NCBI RefSeq assembly: GCF_040054535.1
Contig: NC_090785.1
Coordinates: forward strand, 8,560,501-8,624,500
Reading direction: 5' to 3'
DNA from: Antennarius striatus
Taxonomy: Eukaryota > Chordata > Actinopteri > Lophiiformes > Antennariidae
Length of the DNA: 64,000 bases
Part shown: piece by piece, positions 47,137 to 58,253 of the stretch
Layout of the letters: each line of letters opens with the position of its first letter
Position numbering within the stretch: position 1 is the first letter of the stretch
Notes under the pieces: model-generated
Database searches by the model: none
The model's input: only the letters and a program-made list of their open reading frames with translations
What the model was told of the DNA's origin: nothing
Position numbers and translations under genes: made by a program

Positions 47137-50100
47137 CTAGAGAGCCTCATGGCCACCTGTTAGCTTGTGGAAAAGCTCCTCATTTAGTGTGTCACTCTTG
47201 TCACGATTGCGTGTTGACATGAAAATGTAACCTCCAATGAACTCGTGAACTATTTTGCAGTCAGCAGTCACACAGCTAAAGGCGACATTGATATTGCCTT
47301 CAAACTCGATGGCTACCTGGAGGGGTCAAAACACACTGATGGTTATGCACTTTATACTGAATATGCTCTGTAATGAAAGTTTGAACTCTGTTCTCCCAAA
47401 TGAAAAGTGAGCTGAAGCATTTGTGTCACCTGTCGTATGTCCCAGTTAACATTCCACTGCTTCATGTTGTTGTAGCGCCAGCTCTTCACCACGTCACCCA
47501 CGCCCAGGTCGATGCGGATCAGACGGTTGGGGCCGATCCCCAGTACCTCATCTTTCCGACTACCCTTGAACCTGTCAGGGAAAAAAACACCGGCCAATTT
47601 ATTTTCTTCTTCTTCTTTTCCTTTCGGCTTTTCCCTTCAGGGGTCTCCACAGCGAATCAATTTCCTCCATCTAGCCCTGTCCTTTGAATCCTCTTCTCTC
47701 ACACCAACTACCTTCATGTCTTCCCTCATTACATCCATAAACCTCCTCTTTGGTCTTCCTCTAGGCCTCCTGCCTGGCAGTTCAAAACTCAGCATCCTTC
47801 TACCAATATGTTCACTATCTCTCCTCTAGACATGTCCAAATTTTTACTGGTTTACTTTCTTCACGGCCAACTGGATGGTGTTTCTTAACCCTGTCAGGAA
47901 TTTACAATGTAGAGGATCTGACTCCTGATTCATAAGCCTCATTCATTAAGACAATCAGCAATTCATAGGAAGAATGCTGTCGATGAGAGGAGATCTGGGG
48001 TTTGTGACATATACTGTAGTTACAGTTGTTGATAAAATTGCTATTTTATTACTTTAAACTCTTCATGTGTCAAGTTTAAGGATTTTAGATTCTAGGTAGC
48101 TTTGTTTTCAATGCACTTTTATAAAATGGTAATTAGAAACCAGTGGCATTCAATCAATTCTGAAAAACTTAATTTGAACTTAACCTGACAACAATGTATG
48201 AGAGCCCAAAGTCAGGCAGAGCTTGCCAGATCTGCAGAAAGCGCATCACTGCATCTGTCAGTGAGAGCTGAGCCACGTTCTGGTATGCGTCCAGGATACG
48301 AGGGGTCAGCTGGTGGGGCAGGCACAGGGTGAAAGATGTCAGATATAGTTAGAGTTTTGCTGCCTTGAGCAAAAATTGTAAATTTTTCAGTTAGCTCATT
48401 GCACAAGGTCACAGTGCTGCTGTCAAGAGAAATGATAGTTCGGTTAGTAATTTAGCCCATTGCTAAATGTCATACACAGTATGCATTATCAGAAAAGGAG
48501 AAAATGGCTGTACTCCAGGTTTCCTGTACTCTGCTGAAGCTGCCGCTGATTAAATTGACACATTTGGGCTGTTTTTCGTGTCCATGTTTAGATGTTCCCT
48601 ATTCTTTACCTGTTTGGTTTTGTATTTCTTATGGTACCGTGGTGATACCAGGCTGTGGGTGTTGATGCTTTCATCAGTGTTTGCTGCATTGCTATGGGAA
48701 CTGGAGCTGCTCTTCTGCATTGCCAGGAAGGACCGGATGCTTTGGATCTCGCTTTGGTAACTGCTGTCAGCCAGAGTCTTTCCTTTGGAGCCCAGTCGAC
48801 AGGCAGCCATCCACTGAGCATACTGCTGCTCCTATCGGGTCAGAGAATGAGGCACAATAGAAACAAAGGAAAATGAGATCAAACAACAAATGCAGTGTGT
48901 GTGTTTGTGTGTGTGTGTGTGTTTGTGTGTGTGTGTGGCCTCACGTTTTCACAGCGCAGATAGACCTCGTTCATGCCCTCAGGTGCTGGTATCAGGAGTC
49001 TGATAAGAAACCTCTGTGCTGCCATGTTCACGTCAGGAGCCACTTCACATCCTGTTTGCACAAGAAAGTAGATCCAGTTATATAATCTGACATTTATGGG
49101 TTACACATACAAAGGAAGGATGGGAGGAAAAACTGAATATGATGATTGCTGATAACATCTATGGTTTCTTGAATCACAGAGTTATTATATGTGTACTTAA
49201 CAGTGGCACGAATGGTTAAAGGTGTGATTTAGAAGAAATGGGTTTTAAACACCTGGTGGGAATGTTCAGGACCTACTATGGCCTGAGGATTGTATATCCT
49301 GAGCTATTAGCAAACATGTTTCCTAATGAGTCTGGTTAATAGAATAAACCTCTGGGAGAACCACAGAAGAAGAGCCCCCTTCCCAAGGATGGGTAAACGT
49401 GCAATATACACAAGTACAGAGCACAGTCAGACTGATGATGGGAGTTTTGTTAACTATGAATAAAACAATATGATGAATACCTTTTAGATTAATGTGTTGA
49501 ATAGGCTCTCTGGCGCTCTCCTCTTTGCTCTTGAAATAAGAGATGGAGGTATCCTGGAACTTGAACCAGTACTGCTTATAATCCCTCAGAGTAAGCCTCT
49601 TTGGCCTGGAACAAACATTTAAACACTCAGTTTTACCATATTAGTAAGATTAGAAACATGTTTGATTCTTCAATAACCTAAATCTTAGTGCCATTTAAAC
49701 TTATTGATTGTATAGAATACGCTAAAGACAAAAGATGAAAATAAATTTTACCTGAATATCTTCAGATAGTCAGTGAGTTCTGGTGCAGCCATGTTTTCCT
49801 TAATGAGAGAAGTGTGAGAAGATACAAAAAGTAGCATTGGTAGGATTTTCTTTTTGTAAGTTATCACTACCTGAATAAAAATTAGTAGAGCTGCAGTCCT
49901 AAACAGTTACAGTAGAAACTATATGTTCATCTCTCCCATTATTACATACAAGCATCTATTAATAGAACAATAGGATTTCAATAACGTTAAGGGTTTAGTA
50001 GTAACTTGTACTGATATGTGACAGACAGGTAGATTCTGCATGTCTGACCAGCATCTCAGATGCAGAGCTCCCCACTCCTTCCATCTTGACCTCTAGTGAC

Positions 50101-53017
50101 TGCAGGGCAAGATCCAGATCATCCATGGCGGCACTGGAGGTCAGCATTTGGGGTTCTGACTGAGACACCTTGCTGATGTGGTACTGCAGGAGTTTGAGAG
50201 GAAGAGAGTGACACTTTACCATCTACTGAATGGATAGATGTTCAACATGATAAGTCAGACAGTGGGCCACTGCAGGCTGTATCATATGGATATGTCCAAC
50301 ATTTCTAACAGCTGCAATTCTTTGTGAGCAAGTTGAACATTTTATATTCGAGCAAGTTTTATCTTTATATTGATTCAGACCTGCACTGTGTTGCAGATTA
50401 AAAGTGTTTCCAGTTTCATTTAGCAAATCGAGTAGTTTAAACTAAGTAACATTTATTAATAAAATTGAAGATGTTTGTTTTTCCTTCTTTTTCAATCTAA
50501 CACTATAAATATTATGTATCTTAATTGATATTAGCATGTAAACAACATTGTGGTATAAAAATGATCTGTCAGGGGAAATGTTCTCTCTCTTACAAATTCC
50601 ATTGACATACCTGCAGCGCTCCAAACAGCATCATCTCCTCCTCAGTACAGTCAATATCCTCCAGCAGGATGGCCCAGCGGGCCTGTTCATACAGCTGGGT
50701 CAGGCGCACGACATCATACTGCACAGCCGAGATAAAGAACCAATGTCAAGAGAGGACTGACTGAGTAATACAATTACATATTTACATATTTTGTCTCTAA
50801 GCACAACATGGTTTCACAAACACCTTTGGTTCTATATCAAAGAAGGCAAAATATTTGAAGCGAAGCCAAACTCTGTCATTTTCTTGGACGCCCTGCTGCA
50901 TGAGACAACGGGATGAGTCCAACCACCTGAAAGGAAAAGAGAGCATAGACGGACTGATCTATGGTTGGATGGACAGAGAGATGGATGTATTTATATTAAT
51001 AATACAGTAATCACATTTTCTTGAAGAATTTTTTTTTTTTTTGTAACTGAAATGACAATGCTTGACTGCAACTTAATGAGCCTGAACCTTACAAAATGCT
51101 CCAATTATGAGTCATCTGTGGGGTTGATTTAGGCAAAAATTATGCATTTAAGATTTCAGGTTAGTATTTGAGACCTTTCAGGAAGCAGCTGCTTCAAAAG
51201 CTGGACTAAATCTCAATGTATGTCTGCGCTGATAGACATACAGAAAAAAACAAGACAAAAACGAGAATATTTAATAGAAAGCAGTCTGTGATAGCCCAAG
51301 TTCAATATACAAGATTCTAGAAACTAAAAAACAAAGAATCATCCATCACTGGAGTTGGATGCAATAAATTGGAACTGGTTCATTGTTGAGACAGTCAGTA
51401 AATTGAAATATATATTTGGTGGGGGCCAATAAGTATTGGGTCATAGTGTAGCAACATTGAAAGGTAGATATTGTACGTTGCCCCCAACATATAGGACATA
51501 ATGCAGATTCAGGTCAGTAGTGTTGCTTAATTTTGCAGGAGGCCAAATTGTTCATTTCCGTGTCTGTTCTGAAACAAAACAGGGCTTACTGATATGACTG
51601 AAGACATACCTGCCGTTGATGTGAGCCTTGTCCACCACGCTGGCTGGGCGGTATTGCTTAGCTACGACCTCAGGAGCTGGAGGAGGCTGTGTGACAGACA
51701 GCATCTTGTAAACAGCCTCCATCTGAGGTGAGTCAGCAAAGTGAGCCGGCATGCCATTATAAAGACACGGCTGGGACACTGCAGAGAATTATCTGATGGT
51801 TACAGTCAAATCTTCTTTAGGAAGATTGCTTTGTAGATACGTAATAGGTTTTTTTCTACTGTATCTACTGTAAATTTTTACAATAAATTGGACAGCTACC
51901 CTTTGTCTATCCTTTGATCATCTACAGTTGGATCATCATGCAGACATTGAGTATTATTTCTTTGCAGAATACCACCATTTATAAGAAGTGTGCATGTCAA
52001 GCCTGCTGTGTGAGTAAAGTTTGATTTGTGTACCTGAGGTGAGAGGCACCTCAGTCAGGTCGTAGATTTCCTCAGCTGAGTTTTTATCTTTCCTTTTCTT
52101 TTTCTGCTCCACAGGCCTGAGGAGAGAGAGTTCCTCGGGGTGACGGATATCTGTGTGAGCCACAGAAAGAAAGTAGAAAAGGGAAGTTTATTTTGCGTTT
52201 GCTTTCACAGTGACCGAAATCTGTAAATAAAAAATTCAGTCTTCTCAAAATAGCAGCTGACAACATTCATTTGAAGTGTTTTGCAATAAATAAAGCCAGT
52301 GGAAAACCTTCCCCTAGATTCTATGCTATAATAGCAGCACATCACGTTGGAAAATAAAACATGGAGCTATTTCTGATGCCTTACTGATACTGTGTCTGAG
52401 AGTGAATGAAAGGCAGAAGGAAGGGTGTGACTTACTGAGCATTCTGCAGATGCCAATCACAGTCTGGAAGACAGGGTTGGAGAAGCAGGCTCGGAGCCTC
52501 AGGGTAATGCCGTTGGGCAGACACAGTTTCAGGGGCTTGTGCTGGACTGTGAATACCAGCCTGGCATCAGCATGGATGCCATATTTCTCCAGGGTCCAAG
52601 ATGTTCGCAGCAGCCACTGCTGCTTCTGCTCCCACCACAGTGCATGGTCTGACCAGTCATGCTTGATCTCTGCAAGACAGATAAAAGACAGGCATCATTG
52701 TGGACTGAAAAGAAAGATCCATTGGTTCCAACCCTGATGTATGGAGTCTGTATTTATCTGATTATAGTATAATATTTTCACTTTGGGAATTCAAAAATTG
52801 CCTTCTGATCCACTGGACACATTAACATAAATGATTCATTTGACTGTTCGCAAAGACAAAAACAAACACAAACAGTAACAGCCGTGGACCCACGTGTCTT
52901 TTCCACCAGCTTCAGGATGACCCCTCCCACATGGAGGTCAGAGGCAACGCTGACGATGACAGGAGGTGCATCAGACCCCAGGTCTTCCACGGTGACTGAC
53001 AGGTCCCACGCTGCCAT
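47137..53017 (-). CDS. fermt3: Kindlin-3 (FERMT3), haematopoietic integrin activator (14 coding exons)
   Basis: Kindlin-3 binds integrin beta tails with talin in platelets and leukocytes; human loss causes LAD-III. Exons: 52894-53017, 52436-52669, 52034-52150, 51610-51778, 50824-50926, 50611-50718, 50049-50183, 49752-49798, 49481-49605, 48945-49051, 48610-48831, 48185-48309, 47430-47571, 47137-47316. They sum to 1938 nt, 645 residues (human 667). F0 starts [21 protein letters not shown]1 has [20 protein letters not shown] and a Lys-rich loop ([10 protein letters not shown]); F2 is split by a PH domain ([20 protein letters not shown]). F3 has [11 protein letters not shown], the integrin-binding Gln-Trp site, and ends TGGHEAL. 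The exon 7 donor was placed at CTG|GTCAGA because only that restores phase. Kindlin-1/2 fit less well, and the location beside trpt1 supports FERMT3. Confidence 0.96.
47600..47842 (-). mobile_element. 3' end of RTE-type LINE
   Basis: Nearly the same sequence as the 3' end of the LINE at 32285-33587 (cggcttttcccttcaggggt, then ctcacaccaactaccttcat) with the same (AAG)n-like end. Severely 5'-truncated. In fermt3 intron 12, same orientation as the gene. Confidence 0.8.
48893..48938. repeat. (TG)n microsatellite beside fermt3 exon 10 donor
   Basis: GTGTGT tract broken by two TTTG units. On the transcript it is a CA repeat starting within 10 nt of the exon 10 donor at 48944. Confidence 0.9.
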
Positions 53018-53571
53018 ACTGGGAAAGAGAACGTGAGCAGGAGAGAAAGCAAGAGAAAAGAAGAAGAAGCATGACAACCATGGAGAGAGTGAACTGATAG
53101 AATGAGTCTTACAAACATTCTGAACAAGATAACAAATTGTTGGAAAAGGTGTTTGAGAAATCTTCTTCAAATGATGTGGTGGATTACAGTACTGACTTTT
53201 TTTGTGCAAAACTATGATAATGAACAGGACATAAATTAATAACTTCAGTAAGTTTTTTTTGTGGTTTTTTCACCACATTTTTTAAACTATGTCTTTTTTT
53301 TATGCCTGACATTAATAAACTGTAGATATGTCAAAATATACAAACCTATTTAAGCAATTAATGATTTATTAAACTACATATCTGAAAAGTGACAAAGCGG
53401 AAAAAAACCTCTAAACCTCTAAAACAAGACAATTTCATTTTTAACATTTCATTTTAACACAAACATTACAAGACAGTTAAAATTATTACATTTACTTTTA
53501 AGTGAACCAACATGTTCAATTAACATTTATTGAGTCTAAAAAGTGTCAGAAAAGGAATTTAACTCATCTTT
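53018..53571 (-). other. fermt3 5' UTR intron (predicted)
   Basis: The ATG exon starts one base before the ATG at a strong acceptor (tttcccag preceded by a long pyrimidine tract, 53019-53075), so an upstream non-coding exon must exist. The best donor is GTGAGA at 53575-53580. The interval itself is AT-rich with nothing else seen. Confidence 0.55.
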
Positions 53572-53580
53572 CTTTCTCAC

Positions 53581-53700
53581 ATGATATGGAGTGACACACA
53601 TACACACACACTGAATGATGAGCTTGCTGAGTTTGATGAATACTTCCTATTTCTGACTCTAGCTATCACCACGGACACACACTTCCGCTTTCTGACCTGC
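53581..53700 (-). promoter_or_regulatory. Predicted fermt3 first exon and promoter with two PU.1-like sites
   Basis: On the minus strand AAAGCGGAAGTG (53680-53691) and GAAATAGGAAGTA (53641-53653) both match the A-rich ETS site preferred by PU.1/SPI1. Immediately downstream lies a short candidate non-coding exon ending at a GTGAGA donor. A myeloid ETS-driven, TATA-less promoter fits the blood-restricted expression of kindlin-3. Motif reading only. Confidence 0.5.
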
Positions 53701-56040
53701 TGTAGCTGAGATGTTCATTCGGTGCCAACAAAGTGAACTCACTCAAGCCCTTCCTAAATGAAGTACATTTAAAGTTAAGATGTATGTGTTTTTCTCCAAG
53801 TATCTGCAATTTAAAACATTGATGTATTATTACACCTATGTACTAATGAACAGATGACATGCCAAACTTCTTTTAGGAGTCAACCGTCTTCTTTTTTCTG
53901 AATGCTTAGTATATAAGTTGCGATGATTTCATTTCATTGAGACCTAATTTCTGACCTCCTATTTGTTAATTAAGAATTACACAAATTTTTTTTCTATCAA
54001 GCTTTCTTCAAGTCACCAATGCTGTCTTATTTGCACTCACATTGTGAAGGACAGTACCGTAAGTCTCCTCGGTCCAACGTTTCAAGAAATGGAAATTGGG
54101 AACTTCTGTATCTCCTCTCAGAAGTCCAAAAAAGTAGTCTGGCCTTTTCTGTAAAAATGTGAACTGCTCCTCTTCAGGCTATGCAAGTTGTGGTCTGTGT
54201 GTAATTCTGCGCCTTTTGTGTCACATCTGTCAAGAAGGTCTTGTTCCTTTTTCTGTCAGTTTCCGACAGCCGGAAATGTGAAAATGGTTCAAGTTTTGAA
54301 TGATAAACAACGCACACATTGCTCCCCCTCTTGGCCTCTATAACTACATTGACACCGCTGGAAAAATTGGCACTATTTTTTCCCTTCATTACTTGGTTAT
54401 AGGGTTTTGACAATGTGAACACTTGAACTCACAGTTTTCTATTCTCTAACCATGCTCATGTTAAATCATTGTTCATCAACTGTCAGTGGTAGAAAAGGTT
54501 AATCATCGGAGGACGGATAACTGGGAGACAGGAAGTTCCATATTTGAGAAACAACAACACTTTGTTAGTAATTTTGAAAAAGGACTGATTGTGTTTTTTA
54601 GTAATAGGGTCTGTTCACTCTGATGTCTGATGTAGGTCATGTGTAAAGATGGAATATGAAGTCTCGGCAAAAAGATCAGATTTGAGAAAAACTAACTGGG
54701 TCACTTTTGAACACTCTTTGAACACAGCCTCCAGTTTCCCATGAGATTTTGCAAGACACACATATGATAAACTGATGAGGGATCATACTTTATGCACAGC
54801 AAGATCAGCAGTGAGTAGTTGGTTGTAGGTCTTGCATAAATTTGGGGTGCAGCTTTTCTTTAGGATCTAGTGCCATAACCTTTTACAATAAGACTTAACT
54901 GAATCAATACGTCTTTGGTTCTTTAGTATTTTAATTCTTTATCTCACAGTAATTAATTCCTAGAAATGTGAAAACACTCTGGATAACCAGATCTGAAATA
55001 TTACCTGCATCCAGATCAGATTTTGTGCGGTACATGTTACTGTGTTAATTATTGTGCAAGCATTAATTAACACAGTAACGTGTTAATTAATGCTTTTAAT
55101 AATCCACAAAGTTTGAGGAAGAGCCTTGTAATTGCCCATATCCTTTTCAAAAGTTCTGGATCTAAATGATCTTTGATTGCCATTGAAATCTAAAGGATAT
55201 TTATTTGGGCCTTCCATACTTCTCAAAATGCATTTAAAAAAGTATGAATAATGCTGCTATCAGACAGACACCCAAACAAACCAGAACCAACCACTGGACT
55301 AATTTAGGGAAACAGTTCTATCCTAATAATACATTATACTCATCAGGCAGTCGGGTATAAAATCTGTGGGGAGTGACACTCTTCTGTTTTCTATATGATA
55401 CAGTAATTTTGTCTTATTGGGATAGAGAGTGATGTGAAAGAAGTCATAACATTCATGAGAAAAGTATGACTACGGTGTACCAAGTACAGTATGTGGTCTA
55501 ATTCTTCTGAAAAAACCTTCAGAAAAGAGGAATGAGCTCTTATTACTACTCATGTTATTTAAGCAATACATCAAATATCTTAGTACTGTGTAAGTATGTC
55601 GTTTTTACAAGCACATTTCGTAATTGCCTTATTTCCGACCGTCATGAACGTCCCTTTGGATTCGGCTTTCCCATGCCATCCCAACCGGGGTACGCTCTTT
55701 GTTCAATTGTAAAATTATGCAGCCTTGATCAAATTTTAACACATCATTTTTTAACTTGTAAAAATACTCATAGCGTAACTCTGGAATTAACTCATACATT
55801 AATATCCTATGACACATTTTTAACTTTGTAATTAAGCTGATGCCCCCTCCACCCCTGGTAAATGGTACATTCCATACTGTGGCGTCCAAACAAATATGGC
55901 ACATGATAGTCAGCCTTGTTGTGGACTTGCGTTATAAAAACGTACAGGTTCATATCGAAACCGAAACAAAATCAATTGTTGACAAACATTGGTCGCTGAA
56001 GAGCTATACGAACCGTTATTGTGTGCATCGTTATTCCGCT
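53700..56040. other. Divergent spacer between fermt3 and macrod1
   Basis: AT-rich with no credible exon. It includes an imperfect inverted repeat at 55034-55080 (gttactgtgttaatt and its complement). The last ~200 bp before macrod1 probably hold its promoter and 5' UTR. Confidence 0.4.
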
Positions 56041-58253
56041 ATGGCGCAACAAGTATCCGCGTTACTGCCATATATCAGGGGTCCTCTGCCCACCGGCCCG
56101 CTGCGTCGCGCCAACTTTCAAGGAGCAGGTGTCAAGTTCAAACACACTCTAACTCCGGGACCCCCACAGCCTGCAGAGACGCTGGGAGCCAGTCCTCTGC
56201 GCGGCCATATTAACGTCGCACAAACGTCAGCTAGAAAGTTTGCAGCGGGCCTCTGGAGGTCCAGCCAGGGGAACCGATCTCCCGTAGCCACGCGAAGCAG
56301 AGGCCGTCTGAGTCGGGTCACACTCGGTGTCACTCTTGGAGTTGGGACGGTCGCCCTGGTCGGTTCCCTTCACACCGGAAGCCTTACTGCCATGGCTTTC
56401 AGAGTTAACCTGAACTCCGCAGAGGGAGACTGGAAGCAGACCAAGGGTGAGGAGGTTTGGGTTAAATATGACAGCAGTTTCCCTGCAGTGACATTAAATA
56501 ACAGAGAACCGTGTGCTCCGTCACTGGAAACAGAACACATGTCCACCTGTCAGTCTGTGGCCCCAGGGAACATGTAAACACAGTCCGAGTGAAGGAAGTT
56601 CTTTTGTCTGACCTGGTTTAAAAACGCAGAACACGAGTTGAGTTTATTCACAAATTTGCTTGTTTGACAAGTAAATTTATATTTCACTTATCAAGTTTTA
56701 CTAGTTGTTTTAACCTATTTTGCAAAAAGAACAAAGACAACAAAAACATCCAAAAGTCATTGTCAAAATAATTTTATGTGATCACATAACTGGAAGAGAC
56801 AACATCAGAGTTGATACCAGGAGTAATCCTCCTCCTTATGGACTGGTGCAACCCCCCCAGATATCATCCTGTGGGATGATGGCACATGATGAAAATTTTT
56901 CAGACACAAGAAACCACACAAAAATCAATCAGGCATTGACTAAACTTTGAATTTTGCAGTTTATCTCGGCATATGCCTACATTCAGATGCAACAACAGCA
57001 AAGGAGAAGAGTATTTTCCTCCAATTCAATCAAAACAGAGTCCAACATTTTTAAATGTCTTATATGTTTGGTACAGCTAATGAATCCTACATTAAAGAAC
57101 CCAGTCTGAGGTCACTTTCCAAGCATTTTCCTCTTTTTAAGTTAAATATTTACTTAAATAAATAAGCAGATGTGAAAGCTATATAAAGTTGTTTTATAGC
57201 TGTACAATTTCAGTGCTGTCGATGAATAAGAGTTGTGAATTTAACTGGTAGAGCAGCTAAAACGTGTCTAACAAATATTTTCCTGCTGATTCTCTTTCTC
57301 TGTTGTTTCTCACAGACTTCCTGCTTTCTCTGTCTGTGAAGGACAGACGCCAGCACTACAGAACCTCTGGTTCTGTGCCACTAGATGACATCCCAGTGTG
57401 GACTCCCACAGCAGGTCAGGCGCCCAGCATCGATCAAAGTCACTGTCAGATGCATCCAGGGTGGGGTTGTAGTGGGGGAGAGACTTACTGTCTTGAAGTA
57501 CAGAAAATGGTTGCTTCAGACATTTGTTCACCTCAGATCTAACAACAGAAATTTATGAGAAATGTGACGAATGTAGAAAAATTCTGTGTAGAATGTTATA
57601 ATATTCATTTCTAATTGTTGTATGTTCTTATTGATTAATAGCACGCACAAAGCTGAAGATAGAGAGGGATTTTTATCAGAATCACATTAGATGACTGTAT
57701 GATGCTGGAGGTACAATAAATAATAGTAGACACGTCAAGGTAGTGCAATTATTTTTTGATGTACCAACAAGACTTCCCTATTTCCACATATCAGAAGATT
57801 CAATCAATACTGCAATTCCTCTCCGACAAAGTGACAACAGCTTCATTCATCATCATTATGTTGTTTATACCTGTATGCAAAAGCTGTTCACTGTTGACAG
57901 AGAAAGGCAAACCATGATTACATTTGTGCTGGTTTACATTCATTAAAGGGCTCAAGTACAGGACCATCTTACTGCTGATGCGTTTTCTACTAAACGCTAC
58001 TGATCCATAAACTAAGAGCCATTGGAGCAATTATGTTGTTTAAATTGTGTGTACAGGAAATAACAACACATATCTTGTGCATATTGACTAGAAAGACACC
58101 TGAGTTTGATACTCAATATAGAAAATGTCTCTCTGCTGTTATCAGGCGGTTCCGAGAAATCTCACTACCAGAGGAATGGAAAATTGGACAGCAAGATTTC
58201 CCTCTATAGTGGTGACATCACCAAGCTGGAGATTGATGCCATTGTCAATGCAG
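56041..58253 (+). CDS. macrod1: MACROD1 mono-ADP-ribose hydrolase, first three coding exons (partial)
   Basis: MACROD1 removes mono-ADP-ribose from aspartate/glutamate and O-acetyl-ADP-ribose, mainly in mitochondria. Exons 56041-56446, 57316-57414 and 58146-58253 give 204 residues in consistent phase. The N-terminus is Arg/Ser-rich and low in acidic residues, as expected for a mitochondrial presequence. MAFRVNLNSAEGDWKQTKD then DFLLSLSVKDRRQHYRTSG and DIPVWTPTAG match the pre-macro segment of MACROD1. ISLYSGDITKLEIDAIVNA is the first strand and ADP-ribose-binding start of the macro domain. An ATG at 55840 is in frame but gives an unlikely 67-residue extension, so 56041 is preferred. The catalytic part lies beyond the right edge. 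MACROD2 lacks this leader. Confidence 0.9.

Noticed and set aside
50027-50048. Longer fermt3 exon 7 ending at a GTCTGT donor
   Set aside because: That end creates a stop at the next junction. The CTG|GTCAGA donor keeps phase and matches human length.
54174-54422. 82-codon minus-strand frame between fermt3 and macrod1
   Set aside because: No recognisable domain, no splice context and biased low-complexity composition; probably part of an old repeat.
55840-56040. In-frame upstream start for macrod1 giving a longer N-terminus
   Set aside because: The extra 67 residues resemble translated non-coding sequence; the ATG at 56041 opens a plausible mitochondrial leader.
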